From: Ligustrum vulgare
Lineage: Eukaryota > Streptophyta > Magnoliopsida > Lamiales > Oleaceae
Direction: 5' to 3'
Assembly: GCA_963555705.1 (NCBI GenBank)
Contig: OY743171.1
Coordinates: forward strand, 27,088,852 to 27,152,851
DNA length: 64,000 bases
The position numbers and the translations under genes are program-made. Positions 11,360 to 22,956 of this stretch are shown in pieces; positions within the stretch are counted from its first letter, which is position 1, and every line of letters begins with the position of its first letter. The notes beneath the pieces are model-generated. The model was not told the origin of the DNA. It did no database searches and saw only the letters and a list, made by a program, of their open reading frames with translations.

Positions 11360-13790
11360 GTCAGGTTTTTGATACTGTTTTGTGTATTTAAGAATAAATA
11401 ATTTTGTTATGCATGTGTTAGTTGAGCGGTGTTAGGATTATGTGATTTGATTGTTATTGGATGAATGATATTTTTTTATTGAACAAATTTATGGCCTTAA
11501 ATTTTTTGTGGTAAAATCTTGTATTGTATTATCGAGTCATGTAACAAAGGGGGTGGATTACGACTCTATGTTTTCCCCTTTGATTTTAATTTTGCAATAG
11601 AATTAGGGTTTGTGTAATTTTTGTTGTAATTGTAAAATCATGAGGACCGGATCCATCACTGCTGAAACATGGAGGACCAGGTAATTCAATTTCAGATTGA
11701 GGGACTATTGCTGCAAAATTCGGATGACCTCTGTTGCAATTTTGGACAAGGGACTTGACTTCACCATCTTCAACAAAAGGAGGACTTGGCTTGCAATTTC
11801 TGAAAATCTACCATGAACGACATGCAGGCAGTCGGCGGGACTCGTGGGTGCTACCATTGTGATCGGCAGTCAATGGCGGCGATTTTTGGGCTGCTATCTT
11901 GGCTCGATCGTGACGGTAGCGGAACCCGCATACGCCGCTGCACGTAGCCAGCAGCACTTGGGTGCTGCCGTTGCGATCTGTGGACGATCGCGCCGCTGTT
12001 GGCGCTGTGACCCCAAGTAGATCGCGGCGGCAGCGGCACCACAGGTGCCACTGCGATGCAGGTTCGAAAATGGCAGCGCCGCAGCAGGTTCGAAGATGGC
12101 AGCACCCATGAAACTGCTGATGTCGTTGCAGCGACTCAACCCACACTTTCTGGCGATGGCGGCTGCGGGACATGGGGCTGCTGTTGTGGTCACAATGGTT
12201 GTGACACTTTCCGGCGATGGTATTTCCGTAGGCAGCGGCTGAAATCACGGCGCGGCTGAATTTTTTTTGAATTCTCGTTCAGTAGGTTACACAGCATTGC
12301 AATGAAGAAGGAATTAACTTGGGCCAGATTTTGCTTTTGGGCCGTGACTTCTTCTGGGCCGATTTTTTGGAATTAAGAAAATGGGCCGGAATCAAATGAT
12401 TTGCTAAATGGGTTTGTTGAATTAAATTGAAGTTGGGCCAGATATAGATTTGGGTGAAATTAAATATAGCCCAGTAATTGTAAAATTGGTCTACTTTAAT
12501 TAATTGCAATGTGGGCTAAATTGTTTAGCTGGGCCAATGCAATGTGGACTGAATTTTACAATGGGCTGGAATATTTAATTGGATCACTACATTTGATATT
12601 TGGACTGAAGATTGAAGCTTTACAGATTGGACCAGTTTGATAATGGGCTGAGAACTATTATTTGAAGAGTTCAAGTAATGGGCTAGACACTTGCAATTAG
12701 AAATTGAAGAATTGGGCCGGCTTGTGGCTCAATAGACTCTTTATTAATTTGTAATTGTGTGTCTAGGTTTGGGCCATAAATTATGTTCTTATTTATTTTA
12801 TTATTGCATTTTATTATTGCTTTAATTAAATTGTGAATGAATGTCATTAAATAACATGTCATGTAGATCGCATATACACCGCTCTAGGTACTATACTGTC
12901 ATGCATTGTTTTATATATTTTATTTTCTTTTCTAAATGTTAGATTAGAAAATAAATATATTTATTAATAATTAAATTGATTTTAAGAGTTAAAATTGATT
13001 GGACAATTATTAAATTAAAAACCCAACAGTTCAAAATATTAAGTGAGTGAGGGTGCAAAATATTTTGAACCCACGGCCTCCCCTATTAGCCTATTAGTAA
13101 AAATTTGTGTATGCCTCGTGCTAATCTAATTAGTCTCCCTATAGGAGGGCTGCACTGTTTTGGTTACTAGATTGGGCCCAATTAGGTGATAATTTTTTAA
13201 GTGTGAATTAATCATGATTACCCTATAGGTGACATAATTAATTTGGTACTTGAAATATTATTAATATAGGGGTTAGACACTTAAATCAATGACATCGTGG
13301 GGACTTCCTATAGAATATCCAAACGATGTCAATGATGGCCAAGTTTTAACGACTATAAATTAAATATTGCATGAGATGCTAGATATATTTAATTTAGTGG
13401 GAGGGTCCCAGCCTAGCCATAAATCACATTTATTTCTCCTATAGAGAAATGTGTTTAAGATTTTGGGGTTTTAGGTTGTCGTCATATTATAGTAGTTTTG
13501 GGTCTACTTGTGCATAATTTTTTATTCATGCATCATATATAAAAGTATTCATCATTTATGCAACTCGTGTTTAATACATTTATTTTATTTGAATGTCGTA
13601 TTTCCACAACTAGTTATATGTTTAGACATCGCCAACTAATTTGCGAAAACTGTAACATGTCTCGTTATAATTCTTTTCCACTTATGACATTTGTTCGTGC
13701 TAGAAGATCCTTGTTCAAAAATAATTATAAATCTTCCAATGAAAATGGTTTTATTTTGATGAGATGGTTTATTGCATAATTTTGATTCTC
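11360..13790 (+). other. Long untranslated leader of element 1
   Basis: About 2.4 kb with no recognisable coding region. It contains a GC-rich block (about 11808-12260), then thirteen TGGGCC/TGGGCT hexamers between 12320 and 12775. Further on, CCTATAG occurs four times at about 13139, 13222, 13307 and 13436, some copies inside short inverted repeats: TGACATCGT/ACGATGTCA at 13290-13331, and ATTTCTC-CTATA-GAGAAAT near 13432-13450. A gag gene would be expected at or just after the end of this region, but I could not recognise one. Confidence 0.6.
11808..12260. other. GC-rich block within element 1 leader
   Basis: This ~450-bp block is far richer in G and C than everything around it, with many GCAGCGGC/CCGCTGC-like triplet runs. 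Such composition keeps several overlapping frames open on both strands (up to 146 codons), and none looks like a known protein. It may be captured foreign DNA or a structured leader. I do not call a gene here. Confidence 0.55.
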
Positions 13791-14699
13791 ACGTCAAGTA
13801 CTTCGCAATAAAAACATCAAAATAGGATACCATATTTATTTTCTCGATGGAAGGGTATTTATGATAATTTGAACATTTTAATTATACAAAATATGCTATC
13901 AAGCTATAATATATCTCTACTTATGAACCGATCACGTTTTTGCAAGAGACCATTTGGTAAAACATGATTGGTCACTTTAACGTGGTGGAGGTTCCATTTG
14001 CAAACATTGATTCATGTGACATAATGTTTGAGAAATCTTTTAAGATGAGCTCTTGCGGTTCAGTGTGGACTATATTCACCAGGATGAACGTGTCCCTGAA
14101 AGGTTCAATGTAAGCTATTCATAGAGAAGAGATTATTTTAAAGCAACAGATAGTATGGTAGGCCCTCTAACCTTTTTGCTTTTGAGCAAAGATAGGACTA
14201 ATGAGGAAGTAGCCTTTCCTGAAAACTCTATAATGGAGTAAGACTCTATTCATTGTGTTATGGTTAGTAATTGAGTCTATCTTGATTATAGATTCTAGAG
14301 TAACTAATCACTATTGCAAGTTGTTGCAATTTGGTCCTAGGTGACCAAATGATACAATGAGATAGAGTATAATATAAGGATAAGCACGGGTACGGTAATA
14401 TGGAAAGAGCCGTAGGGCTTTTATGTTTGTGAAACAATTTAATTGTTATTTTGTCTCTTTATTATTTGAGCGGAATTATTTAGCACTTAATTTCCAGTTA
14501 TTAGTTGGAATTAAGTTAAATAATGCTCTTATTATTGCGAGACAAATGGTTAACAATCTCAAAGCCTTGTAAATGGTTCTAAGTGTAATATTACTACAAG
14601 TGATAAGGGATAGACGACTCCTTGTATTAATGAACTCTTTGATAAGATCTTAAGATAATCATATTTATCTAAATAAGATTGAAAGACTAGTACAGATAG

Positions 14700-15560
14700 C
14701 CTCTAAGAATTTTGGAGGTGGAATCTATGTGGGCTTTTGAATTTTATTTAGAGGGTAAAATGATTAAGATCTTAGGCTTGGTTACACTTATCCAAAACTC
14801 GATTTTAATACTAGTAAGGGATGGACCTCAAAAGGATCTGAGGTGGAATCTATACTATTTTTCTGAATCTTGTTTAGAGGATCATATAACCAAGAGTCCT
14901 TATACTTTATATGGACTTAAGAGTTTGAGGATTAATACATTTCGATATGAATGGATTCTTTTGTGCTCAAGATACGAGAGAGTACGAGTAATTCATCACT
15001 TTTATTGATGATCACTCCAGATCTCGATTATATACTTAATATCTCATTAATCCGAAATGTTGAAGAAATTCTAGAATTTTGGATAGAAGTTGAGAAGTAA
15101 TTAAGAGAATCGAAATAGTTCGATTTGATCGAGGTTTGTGTATCTCTCATATGAGTTTAGGAACCATTTATCGGAAAAGGAGAACAAAGTAATACCAAAT
15201 CAATGATGAGTTATCCTCATTACTAGTTTCATTTGGGAATGTACACCGGAGATAGTCAGGTTCCTTCATAGCATAGTACCATTGATTCGTTTCCTAAAAT
15301 ACCCCTAGAGTTGTGGCATGGGTGCAAGCCCAGTCTATACCACATTCAGATTTGGGGACTTTTGGCACACAAGCTGAAAGGAAGGATTGACGAGATGGTG
15401 GCAACAATGAAGGTTTGATTATATATAAGGTATACAATGAAACTAGAAATTATTTCTTCTATAGTCCTCTGGTCCAAAAAGTATTTGTTGAGAACAAATG
15501 TGACTTTCTTAGAGGATAAGGCATATAGAAGAATACAAATCCACAAGTAAAATTCTATTG
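14700..15560 (+). pseudogene. Degraded copia gag-pre-integrase and integrase remnant
   Basis: Translated plus-strand fragments resemble copia pol. EGKMIK near 14751 matches the end of the gag-pre-integrase segment. ITFIDDHSR at about 14995-15021 matches the block with the second catalytic aspartate of the integrase core. A Tyr/Phe-rich YFFYSPL-like stretch followed by VFVE near 15440-15500 matches the region after the core. Stops and frame changes interrupt all of it. Assignment rests on several short matches in the correct order, so the family is fairly safe but exact limits are not. Confidence 0.72.
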
Positions 15561-16124
15561 GATAAGATGTTAGAACGTGGTTTAAACAACTTGATTCCAG
15601 GTTTTCGCATAGAATTAATCTTGATGATTTGGGACTTCCTACGAAACCGATGGTTGCTGATCCTAGTGGGAGAAATAGGCAAGTGGTTCAACCACTATTT
15701 TTGCCTGGTGAACCCAATGGACAGGGAAAAACCAAAGGTTGTAGTCGAAGTTGCTCTCACTGTTCTGCCTCTTCTTTATGTTCATAAAGAGGTAGTGAAG
15801 AGGTTGATCCCAATTAGGGATATAACCAAGTAGTGGGAGAAGAGGAAGTAACTCTGTTTGGACATAATGGAAATACACTTCCAGCGACTAATTGGAGTGG
15901 GAGGGTTGTAAGACCACCTTCTTGACGCTTATTCTACGGAGAGTCTTTTTAGACAGTCTCTACTGAAATAAGAGAAGGACTCCTCATTTAGGGAAGTGGT
16001 AGAAGTTATGGAATTGAAATCATGGAAGGTGAACGAGAACTCAGAATTAGATTCCTAGTAATCCAACAAAGTTTGGATATTTGTAGACACACCCAATGGG
16101 GTCAAACCTATAGGGTGTGATGAT

Positions 16125-16700
16125 TTTTAAGATGATAAAAGAATGGTAGATGGAAAGGTTGATACCTTTGGTGCAAGGCTTATGGTTGTGGGTTTGTGAA
16201 ACCCTTCTCGCCAATAGTCATGCAACAGTTTACCTGGATCTTTTATCCATTGTCGTTCATTGTCAAAATGAGGTACGACACATGGATGTCAAGATGTTCT
16301 TTCTTGAATGCATCTTGAGGAAATCATTTACAAAGTGTAATCTGATGAGTTCATATTAAAAACCATGAAAGTAAAATTCATGACTTACAAGTTTCCAACT
16401 TTGGATTTGGGTATTTGTTCAACATATGGAATACAGAATTTGATCGAATGATTGTGATACATGTTCTTGATCAAAATCTTGATATATCTTAAGTATACTC
16501 GAGTATACAGAAAGATGAGTCAGTTTTCGCGACTATTTATTTGAATGACACTCTACTAATGTGTGAGAGTATTTTCATTAAATAGTAATTGGCACCAGCA
16601 ATTAGACATGAAGGACTTGTAGATGACTGTCTATTTTTCTAGACATCCGTACTTTTCGGAGTGGGAGAAAAAAAAATGGAATAGAATAGTCTCAAGTTTC
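16125..16700 (+). pseudogene. Degraded copia reverse transcriptase remnant
   Basis: Around 16145-16190 a short run resembles the conserved Lys-Ala-Arg-Leu-Val block of copia reverse transcriptase (here GARLMVVG). The frame then breaks and resumes in a piece containing HMDVKMFFL (about 16281-16307), the block with the first catalytic aspartate. Near 16535-16565 a YLNDTLLM-like string stands where the YxDD active-site box should be, with the first aspartate replaced by Asn. With in-frame stops this enzyme is dead. Confidence 0.75.
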
Positions 16701-16789
16701 ATGTAATAATAAGATACTATCTACATTTGCAATATTGAAGTCTTGAAAAGGAATAATGTTCTTTGTGGACTTTATCTATCTTATGAGTA

Positions 16790-17235
16790 TTCTCTTAAGA
16801 CTCATGGTAAGATAGAGAAGGTTCCTTATGCTTCGGCTATAGGAAGCCTTACTTTGCACTAGATAGGTCATATCTTATGTTGGGGATATTATTGGTGATT
16901 ATTAGTTTGATCCAGGATCAGATCATTGAATAGAGGTAAAGCACGCACTGAAGCGTTTTTTGGAAAACGAGTAAATATTTGCTTATCTATTTAGTTGGTG
17001 ATCTGATGGATTAAAACTAATTAAGATCTGATTTGACTAGGATTCTCGAGAGTCGTCAAAATTGGAATATAACTGGGAGATAATGTGGTTAATTGGTTGG
17101 GAATAACACAATCTTGGATTGTTTGTTATACAACCGTGACTTACATCGAAAGGAGTTACTATCTTGGTTGAGAACATAATCATTAGTGTAATGATGATGT
17201 TGACAAGATGGATGATTCGATGTTTCATATATACT
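16790..17235 (+). pseudogene. Degraded copia RNase H region remnant
   Basis: KVPYASAIGSL (from about 16816) corresponds to the conserved string at the reverse transcriptase to RNase H transition of copia elements. A GKAR.EAFF-like piece near 16935 fits the following block. The rest is too decayed to align by eye. It ends just upstream of the purine tract, as expected for the last pol domain. Confidence 0.65.
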
Positions 17236-17239
17236 CTAA

Positions 17240-17253
17240 GGGCAAGTGGGAGA
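17240..17253 (+). other. Polypurine tract, element 1
   Basis: GGGCAAGTGGGAGA ends 1 bp before the TGTTGG start of the 3' LTR. It is the usual plus-strand primer position, and its AAGTGGGAGA core is typical of plant copia elements. Confidence 0.9.
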
Positions 17254-17254
17254 T

Positions 17255-18670
17255 TGTTGGAATTATATATGCCCATAGAGTATAATTCACGACATTTAAA
17301 AGTAAAATATTAATTGGTTGTATTAATATGATGTTGTGTTTGTCCACGGGTCGATTTGATATTACAAATTTAGTGTTTAAGTTGTTAAACACAGAAAGAT
17401 TCAATTTGTGATTCGATCTAAAATTAACGTTCACGATCAGTAAATAAATATGGACAATTTATTTTGATAAGATCGTCTCGATTTTATTAAAGTCTGTCTT
17501 TGACTTTGGTAATAAAATTGAGAGTACGTTTGGAACGTATTGGACGGGACCACGTGAAATTAATTTGTGACATTGACCATACAAATTTAATTTCACTTGA
17601 TTATTGTATGTGGGACCTTAATCCTAATAGGATAATGGACTTCGATTACTAACTTGAAGTTCTTTGAGGTATCAATGGGTGAGATCAAATTGCTGATCAA
17701 TATCTCGGTACTTTGGGAATTAAAGTAAACTAACGAGGAACATATATTCGTATTATGGAATCCGTCACCTTTTAGGTATGATCATAATCTCACTGGTTCT
17801 TCTAGTGGACAGTTGAATCTGAGCTCAGTAATTCGACAGTGACTGTTGAATTCTATGATGTGATGGGATCACATCGAACTGTCAGACAGAAGATGAGAGT
17901 TGAGAATTTATGAATATTCGAAGAAGGGCATTTTGGTCATTTTAACTTGCTCCGAATATTCGAGTTGATCGATGGGGGTAACATGTAAGAACGATAAGTC
18001 AGAGGATATAATTATTGATTAATTGTTTCAGTAATTTCAATTTTACTAAGAGTGCAATCTCGTTCTTTTAGTGGAATAGAACGTGATTAATAAATTAATT
18101 TTGACTGATCAAGAGTTGATCGGGTCATAATTAATTTATTGGAGCTTAGTTTAATTGGGTCCGATCAGGTTCCCTCGGTGGCTTCACTATAATGGGTTTA
18201 TACATGCTTTTTACCTGTATTGGGTTGTGCAGAAATGGGCCTGGGTTATGGTACTAGGCCTGGTAGGGTTTTGGAGTGTAAAGATGTTACAAATAGTCTC
18301 CCAAGACTATTTTTCTTAACCTAATAGGAAAAGTGGCGAGACACACACTAAAGTGTGTAGTGTGTGTTTCCTCTTTACAAAGAAACCCTAATCCTAGTTT
18401 AACCTAGATCTTGAAAAAGGTGACCACACACCTGCACAACTGCCATTGGAGAACACCGAGGAAAGCTTGAGGGTTTGAAGCTTTGGTGGAATCAAGAAGC
18501 AGTTGATGAAGATTATTGTAAAGCACGCTACAAAGGTAATCTTCTCAAAATCCTTTTTGTGTGCGAAATTATTTATTCCAAGTTAAATACATAGAACAGA
18601 AAATCCTGTAACGGGATAATCTATCACAAGAAATCAATTTTTGTGATTAGAGCAACCCGGGTTCCCAACA
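17255..18670 (+). repeat. 3' LTR of element 1
   Basis: It is the same length as the 5' LTR, with no difference noticed. The hairpin and telo-box (18383-18391) are repeated here. It ends in CCAACA and is followed by the target duplication. Confidence 0.95.
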
Positions 18671-18675
18671 ACTTC
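18671..18675. repeat. Target site duplication, right copy (element 1)
   Basis: ACTTC, matching 9925-9929. The satellite B monomer resumes at exactly the base where it was interrupted. Confidence 0.92.
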
Positions 18676-19837
18676 TTCCCACATATCATTTCTTTTATAA
18701 TGCCATTTTTAACATGTTCTTGCAGTCTTATCTGGTACGAATAATGTCTTTCTACACGTAGTTGTACTTTTTCTAAGTAGTGCATTCTCTAGGTGTTTTT
18801 ATAATTGCTTATTCTACCAATGAACCATTTCAATTGTCCAAAGTGTATTGGAGAGAACCGTGGAAGTCCCAAAATTATTCCTGAAAAGGGAGTTCCAAAT
18901 CCTAAGGGTTTATTATACTAAAAAAAAATAGTCTCAATTTCTAATTGAAAAAAAATTGATTCACAATACTTGCGGGTTTTCAATTTCAAATTGCATCCCT
19001 TGGTCGTCTTAGACCATAATTTTGACTCCATCCTTCTTCCCACATATCATTTCTTATATAATGCCCTTTTGACACGTTTTGAAAACTCTTGTGTGGTTTG
19101 AATAATGTCTTTCTTCACGTGGTTGCACTTTTATTAAGTAGTGCATTATTCTCTTGGTGTCTTAATCATAGCTTATTCTACTAACGAACGATTTCAATTG
19201 TCTAAATTGCATTGAAAGGAACACTGAAAGCCCCAAAACTATTCTTGAAAACAGAATTCCAAATCCAAAGGGTTTCTACTCAAAAAAAGAGTCTCAATCT
19301 CTAACTTAAAAAATCTGACTCAAAAATTGAGTCCCCAGGTCTTCGTCGACCATAATTTTTCCTCCAACCTTCTTCCCACATATCATTTCTTTTATAATGC
19401 CATTTTTAACATGTTCCTGCAGTCTTTTCTGGTATGAATAATGTCTTTCTTCACGTAGTTGTACTTGTTCTAAGTAGTGCATTCTCTCGGTGTTTTTATC
19501 ATTGCTTATGCTACCAATGAACCATTTCAATTGTCCAAAGTGTATTGGAGAGAACCGTGGAAGTCCCAAAATTATTCCTGAAAAGGGAGTTCCAAATCCT
19601 AAGGGTTTATTATACTAAAAAAAAAAATAGTCTCAATTTCTAATTGAAAAAAAATTGATTCACAATACATGCGGGTTTTCAATTTCAAATTGCATCCCTT
19701 GGTCGTCTTAGACCATAATTTTGACTCCATCCTTCTTCCCACATATCATTTCTTATATAATGTCCTTTTGACACGTTTTGAAAACTCTTGTGTGGTTTGA
19801 ATAATGTCTTTCTTCACGTGGTTGTACTTTTATTAAG
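18671..19837. repeat. Satellite segment between the two retrotransposons
   Basis: This holds the rest of an interrupted B monomer, one full A, one full B (about 19214-19548) and a partial A that stops at TTTTATTAAGT. Diagnostic variants here (GTCTTAGACC, ACATGCGGG, GAGTCCCCAGGTC, TTATGCTACC) match the right-hand array and not the left-hand array. No H monomer is present. Confidence 0.93.
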
Positions 19838-20918
19838 TTAACGCCGCGACGTATTCGTATAGCCAAGTCAAGAAATAATCGAGATCGTTCGATTTTAAAT
19901 TAAATTCCGAATTTCTAAAAATATCTCCATTCTCTTGATTTAAAGTATATTAAGTCCAAGTACTTAATTCAATGTTATCCCAATATTTATTTATACAAAA
20001 ATTATTTTTATTATTGAAATTAAGAAAATATATGTAAGCATGAGAGGTTCCATTATATATAATAATTATGAGAATCTTAATTTAATAATATGAAAAAGTA
20101 TATGAATGGTTGATAGACTCCATTATATGTAATCATGAAGAGCATAATATTTGTATAAATATGGAAAAGTATATGAATGAATTATATACTCCATTATATA
20201 TAATCATGAAGAGCATAATATTTGTATAAATATGGAAAAGTATATGAATGATTGATAAGACTCCATTATATATAATCATGAAGAGCATAATATTTGTATA
20301 AATATGGAAAAGTATATGAATGATTGATAAGACTCCATTATATATAATCATGAAGAGCATATTATTTGTATAAATATGGAAAAGTATATGAATGGTGCTT
20401 TACTTTAAGAAAAGGATGTGTTAAAATTAATAGAATTGAATGATTATGTTTACAATATGCCAACTTTATACATCTATTTAAACCCATCTCTTTTACACAC
20501 AACTCTACACATAAGAATTCTTGCCATCTAAGTTCGGTAAAATTCTTGTGTCTCTCTATGTTTATAAGGATTTCGATCCTATCCTATGTTATGACGAAAA
20601 TGATCCATATGCTTTCAAAAGAAAATTATGCTTGGTATACTTACTGGGATTTTATAAATCTCACTCCACGATATTTACCATTTTCGGATAATTGAAGGTT
20701 CGAGGCGGTCAACATGGAAGTGGCAAAAGTGGTTAAGATTGATGAGATAATTATGTTGAACTTTATGTAAGAAAATTATGTTCTATTTTTATTCACAAAT
20801 TAAATTATGGGATTCTAATTATTCTTTTGAATAATTTTACATTACTATTTAAGTCTCGATAATATGATATGAGTCACTTTTAGTGGCACTCGAATGGTCG
20901 AGAATTCGGGTCGTCACA
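19828..20918 (+). repeat. 5' LTR of element 2, truncated at its left end
   Basis: 19838-20918 matches 25695-26775 over 1081 bp with no difference noticed. The first bases of the full LTR (25612-25684) are absent. The join lies in TTTTATTAAGT (19828-19838), which occurs both in A monomers and in the LTR. The LTR ends in GTCACA before the primer site. Confidence 0.93.
20089..20395. repeat. 72-bp minisatellite in LTR of element 2 (left copy)
   Basis: Four full copies and a part copy of an AT-rich 71-72 bp unit are seen, with starts at about 20089, 20161, 20232, 20304 and 20376. Each has GGAAAAGTATATGAATG and CCATTATATATAATCATG, apart from small variants. The 75-codon frame open across it simply reflects the period being divisible by three. 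Confidence 0.92.
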
Positions 20919-20920
20919 GT

Positions 20921-20932
20921 TGGTATCAGAGA
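20921..20932 (+). other. Primer binding site, element 2
   Basis: TGGTATCAGAGA starts 3 bp after the 5' LTR end, complementary to the 3' end of initiator Met-tRNA except possibly at its last base. Confidence 0.9.
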
Positions 20933-21162
20933 AAAGAGTTTTAAAAACGATTCTGTAGATTTTTGAAATTTTATTTATTTAAAAAAAAAAAAAATCACTA
21001 TTCACGTGAACTGTAAAACGACGTGCTATTCATGATGAACAGTGAACGAAATCACTATTCATTATTAAAAAAAAAAAAAATTTGAATTTTCACATGTCAA
21101 GTATGGTTATGATTTTGAAAAGCATGATGAAATTTGATGTGCGAATTTCAAGGACAAAATTC
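20933..21162 (+). other. Leader of element 2
   Basis: Non-coding. It contains two long A tracts (about 20981-20994 and 21066-21080) and repeated CACTATTCA/CTATTCATGATGAACAGTGA text, of a kind seen in leaders of plant gypsy elements. Where gag should begin, the sequence instead passes into a second 3'-end-like junction. Confidence 0.55.
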
Positions 21163-21230
21163 ATTTTAAGCAAGGGAGTTTGTAATGTCCTGAAAATTTT
21201 ATGGAATATAATTAGTTAGTGATATGATGT
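21163..21230 (+). mobile_element. Second purine-tract/LTR-start junction, from a related element
   Basis: TTTCAAGGACAAAATTC then TTTTAAGCAAGGGAGTT leads into TGTAATGTCCTGAAAATT at 21181. This parallels the true 3' junction of element 2 (TTTCGAGGACGAAATT, then AAGGGGGTAAGT, then TGTAGCGACC). It looks like the 3' internal end and LTR start of a different gypsy-like family, left inside element 2 after loss of gag-pol. I could not find the far end of that LTR. Confidence 0.55.
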
Positions 21231-22830
21231 TTATATTGATGTCTTTGATAAATTTCTAGAAGTTCGGGGACTAAAAGAAAAATAAGATTTGACGATAAAT
21301 TTTATTTGGGTTAAGTTATTAATTATTGATGGGGAGATAATTACTATATCGATATTGGATTTGTTTTGAAGACTGTGATTAATTAGGAATTATGATTCAA
21401 GAAAATGTTGATTTGGATACAACCACATTAAATTATTGTTGATTAAAGGAAAATAAGATTATATGAAATATTTTAACTCATCACTCTACTATGTCACTCT
21501 CTACGTATTGACTCCTCGAACCAGGTATGTTATATGCTTTGCAAGTCATTTACGATTTTATTTAGACATGTTAAGTATGAAATCTTCATATGTTATGAAT
21601 CTTTAAGTGAAATATACATGTTGAGTATGATATGAATTGATAGAAGCCTGAATTTTAATTTATTCCTTTTTATGTAGAATCATGAGACATAGAGGATATT
21701 GATATGAATTTTGGTTCATATTAAGCTTAGTAAGACTGACTAAATTAGAAAAATAAGTTGGTTCGTAACTTTTGCCAAAAAAATATATGGAATAATATAT
21801 TAAACAAACAAAATTAATAATGAATTTGTACAATAATTTATCCCTTTATCACTACCTTTGTGTAAAAACAAGGGAAAAACTGTGGATGGTTATTAGTACT
21901 TCCTCTTCAAGTTTCAATTTTCGGTTCAATAATTTATCCCTTTATCACTACCTTTGCTTAAAAGCAAGGAAAAACTGTGGATGATTATTGGTGCCACTCT
22001 TCAAGTTTCAATTCTGAAAAAAATTCGGAAAGAAAAGAAAGAAAGAGAACGGGTGTTGAGCATAATGGGAATAATATGACTTAAGAATGATTTTCAAAAT
22101 AATTGTTGTCCTCGAGTTTAGAAATGATGAACCTTAAATGGACTTTGCATAATTGATTTTAGACATGGCACTAAGTATGAGAAGTCAACAGAAATGATTA
22201 GAAATATGCTCAGATTATCTATCATTTAGATTTAATGAGAAATAGCGAGACAATTTTATGAAGTTTTATGAGATGTTAAGATTATAAGTGATATGATTTT
22301 AATGAGACTTTTATGAGAAGCATTATGAAGTTAGAGATTTAAAGATTTGGTTATTGGGAATTAAGTAATGGATATTATGTTGAGTAAGTGAATTATGCCT
22401 CTATATTGAAGAGAAATTTATTATGAAATTTGGCCTTGTGATTAAATTTTTGGAATATGATTTATGACTTATAAATATAAGTATGAGTAATCTTTTGAGC
22501 CAATTAAGGTATGGAAGGAAGTGATATTGTGATATTGAAAAATATGATTTGAAATTTCTATGTTGAGGAATTATGAATTGATTTTCTGGAATATTTTTTT
22601 ATGATATTGAAGTTTGATGAAATTGTGGTCAATTTTTAGATCGTTGTGATCAAATGTGGAATTATTTATTATTGTGAGTTATGAAGTATGCTTACGGTTT
22701 GAATAAGTCCAAATTTCAAAGGAAACTCTGCCTAGAATTTTATCGTTTGGAATTAAGAGCATAGTATGGTATGCAATCACTAAGAGAATTGAGGTTAGAC
22801 ATGCAAATTCATTTACATCACAAACGAGAT
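21231..22830. other. AT-rich non-coding filler, left of the gene cassette
   Basis: No gene recognised. The region is AT-rich with many TATGA/TTATGAAG-type words and no open frame of note. The only clear structure is the 96-bp tandem duplication at 21831-22017. It probably derives from retrotransposon non-coding DNA. Confidence 0.5.
21831..22017. repeat. 96-bp tandem duplication
   Basis: CAATAATTTATCCC starts at 21831 and again at 21927. The two copies share AACTGTGGATG and TCTTCAAGTTTCAATT and differ by scattered substitutions, so the duplication is not very recent. Confidence 0.88.
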
Positions 22831-22956
22831 TTAGTAGATGATAACAGAGATATTATTATTTTCTCGTAAGGAGAACACACAAGAGTCACACTGGAAAGAA
22901 ATACATGAAACAGCAAAAGCAAAAGAAAGCAACATGGGAAATTCCTCAAATTGAGA

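Larger units (their letters stand above)
9930..18670 (+). mobile_element. Element 1: complete LTR retrotransposon, Ty1/copia-like, with decayed pol
   Basis: The 8741-bp element has 1416-bp direct LTRs (TGTTGG...CCAACA), an initiator-Met primer binding site right after the 5' LTR, a purine tract right before the 3' LTR, and a perfect 5-bp target duplication. Remnants of integrase, reverse transcriptase and RNase H occur in that order. Integrase ahead of reverse transcriptase is the Ty1/copia order. All are broken by stops and frameshifts, so the copy cannot encode its own machinery. The two LTRs have the same length and I saw no mismatch on comparing them, which suggests a recent insertion. 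It sits in a B monomer of the satellite, and satellite phase continues unbroken across it. Confidence 0.95.

Noticed and set aside
11808..12248. 146-codon minus-strand frame and overlapping frames in the GC-rich block
   Set aside because: Several frames on both strands are open at once because of base composition, and none resembles a protein family.
13558..13779. 73-codon plus-strand frame as gag of element 1
   Set aside because: No gag-like features, and short chance frames of this size are common in this AT-rich region.
20133..20360. 75-codon minus-strand frame in the LTR
   Set aside because: It is the translation of a 72-bp minisatellite, open only because the period is a multiple of three.
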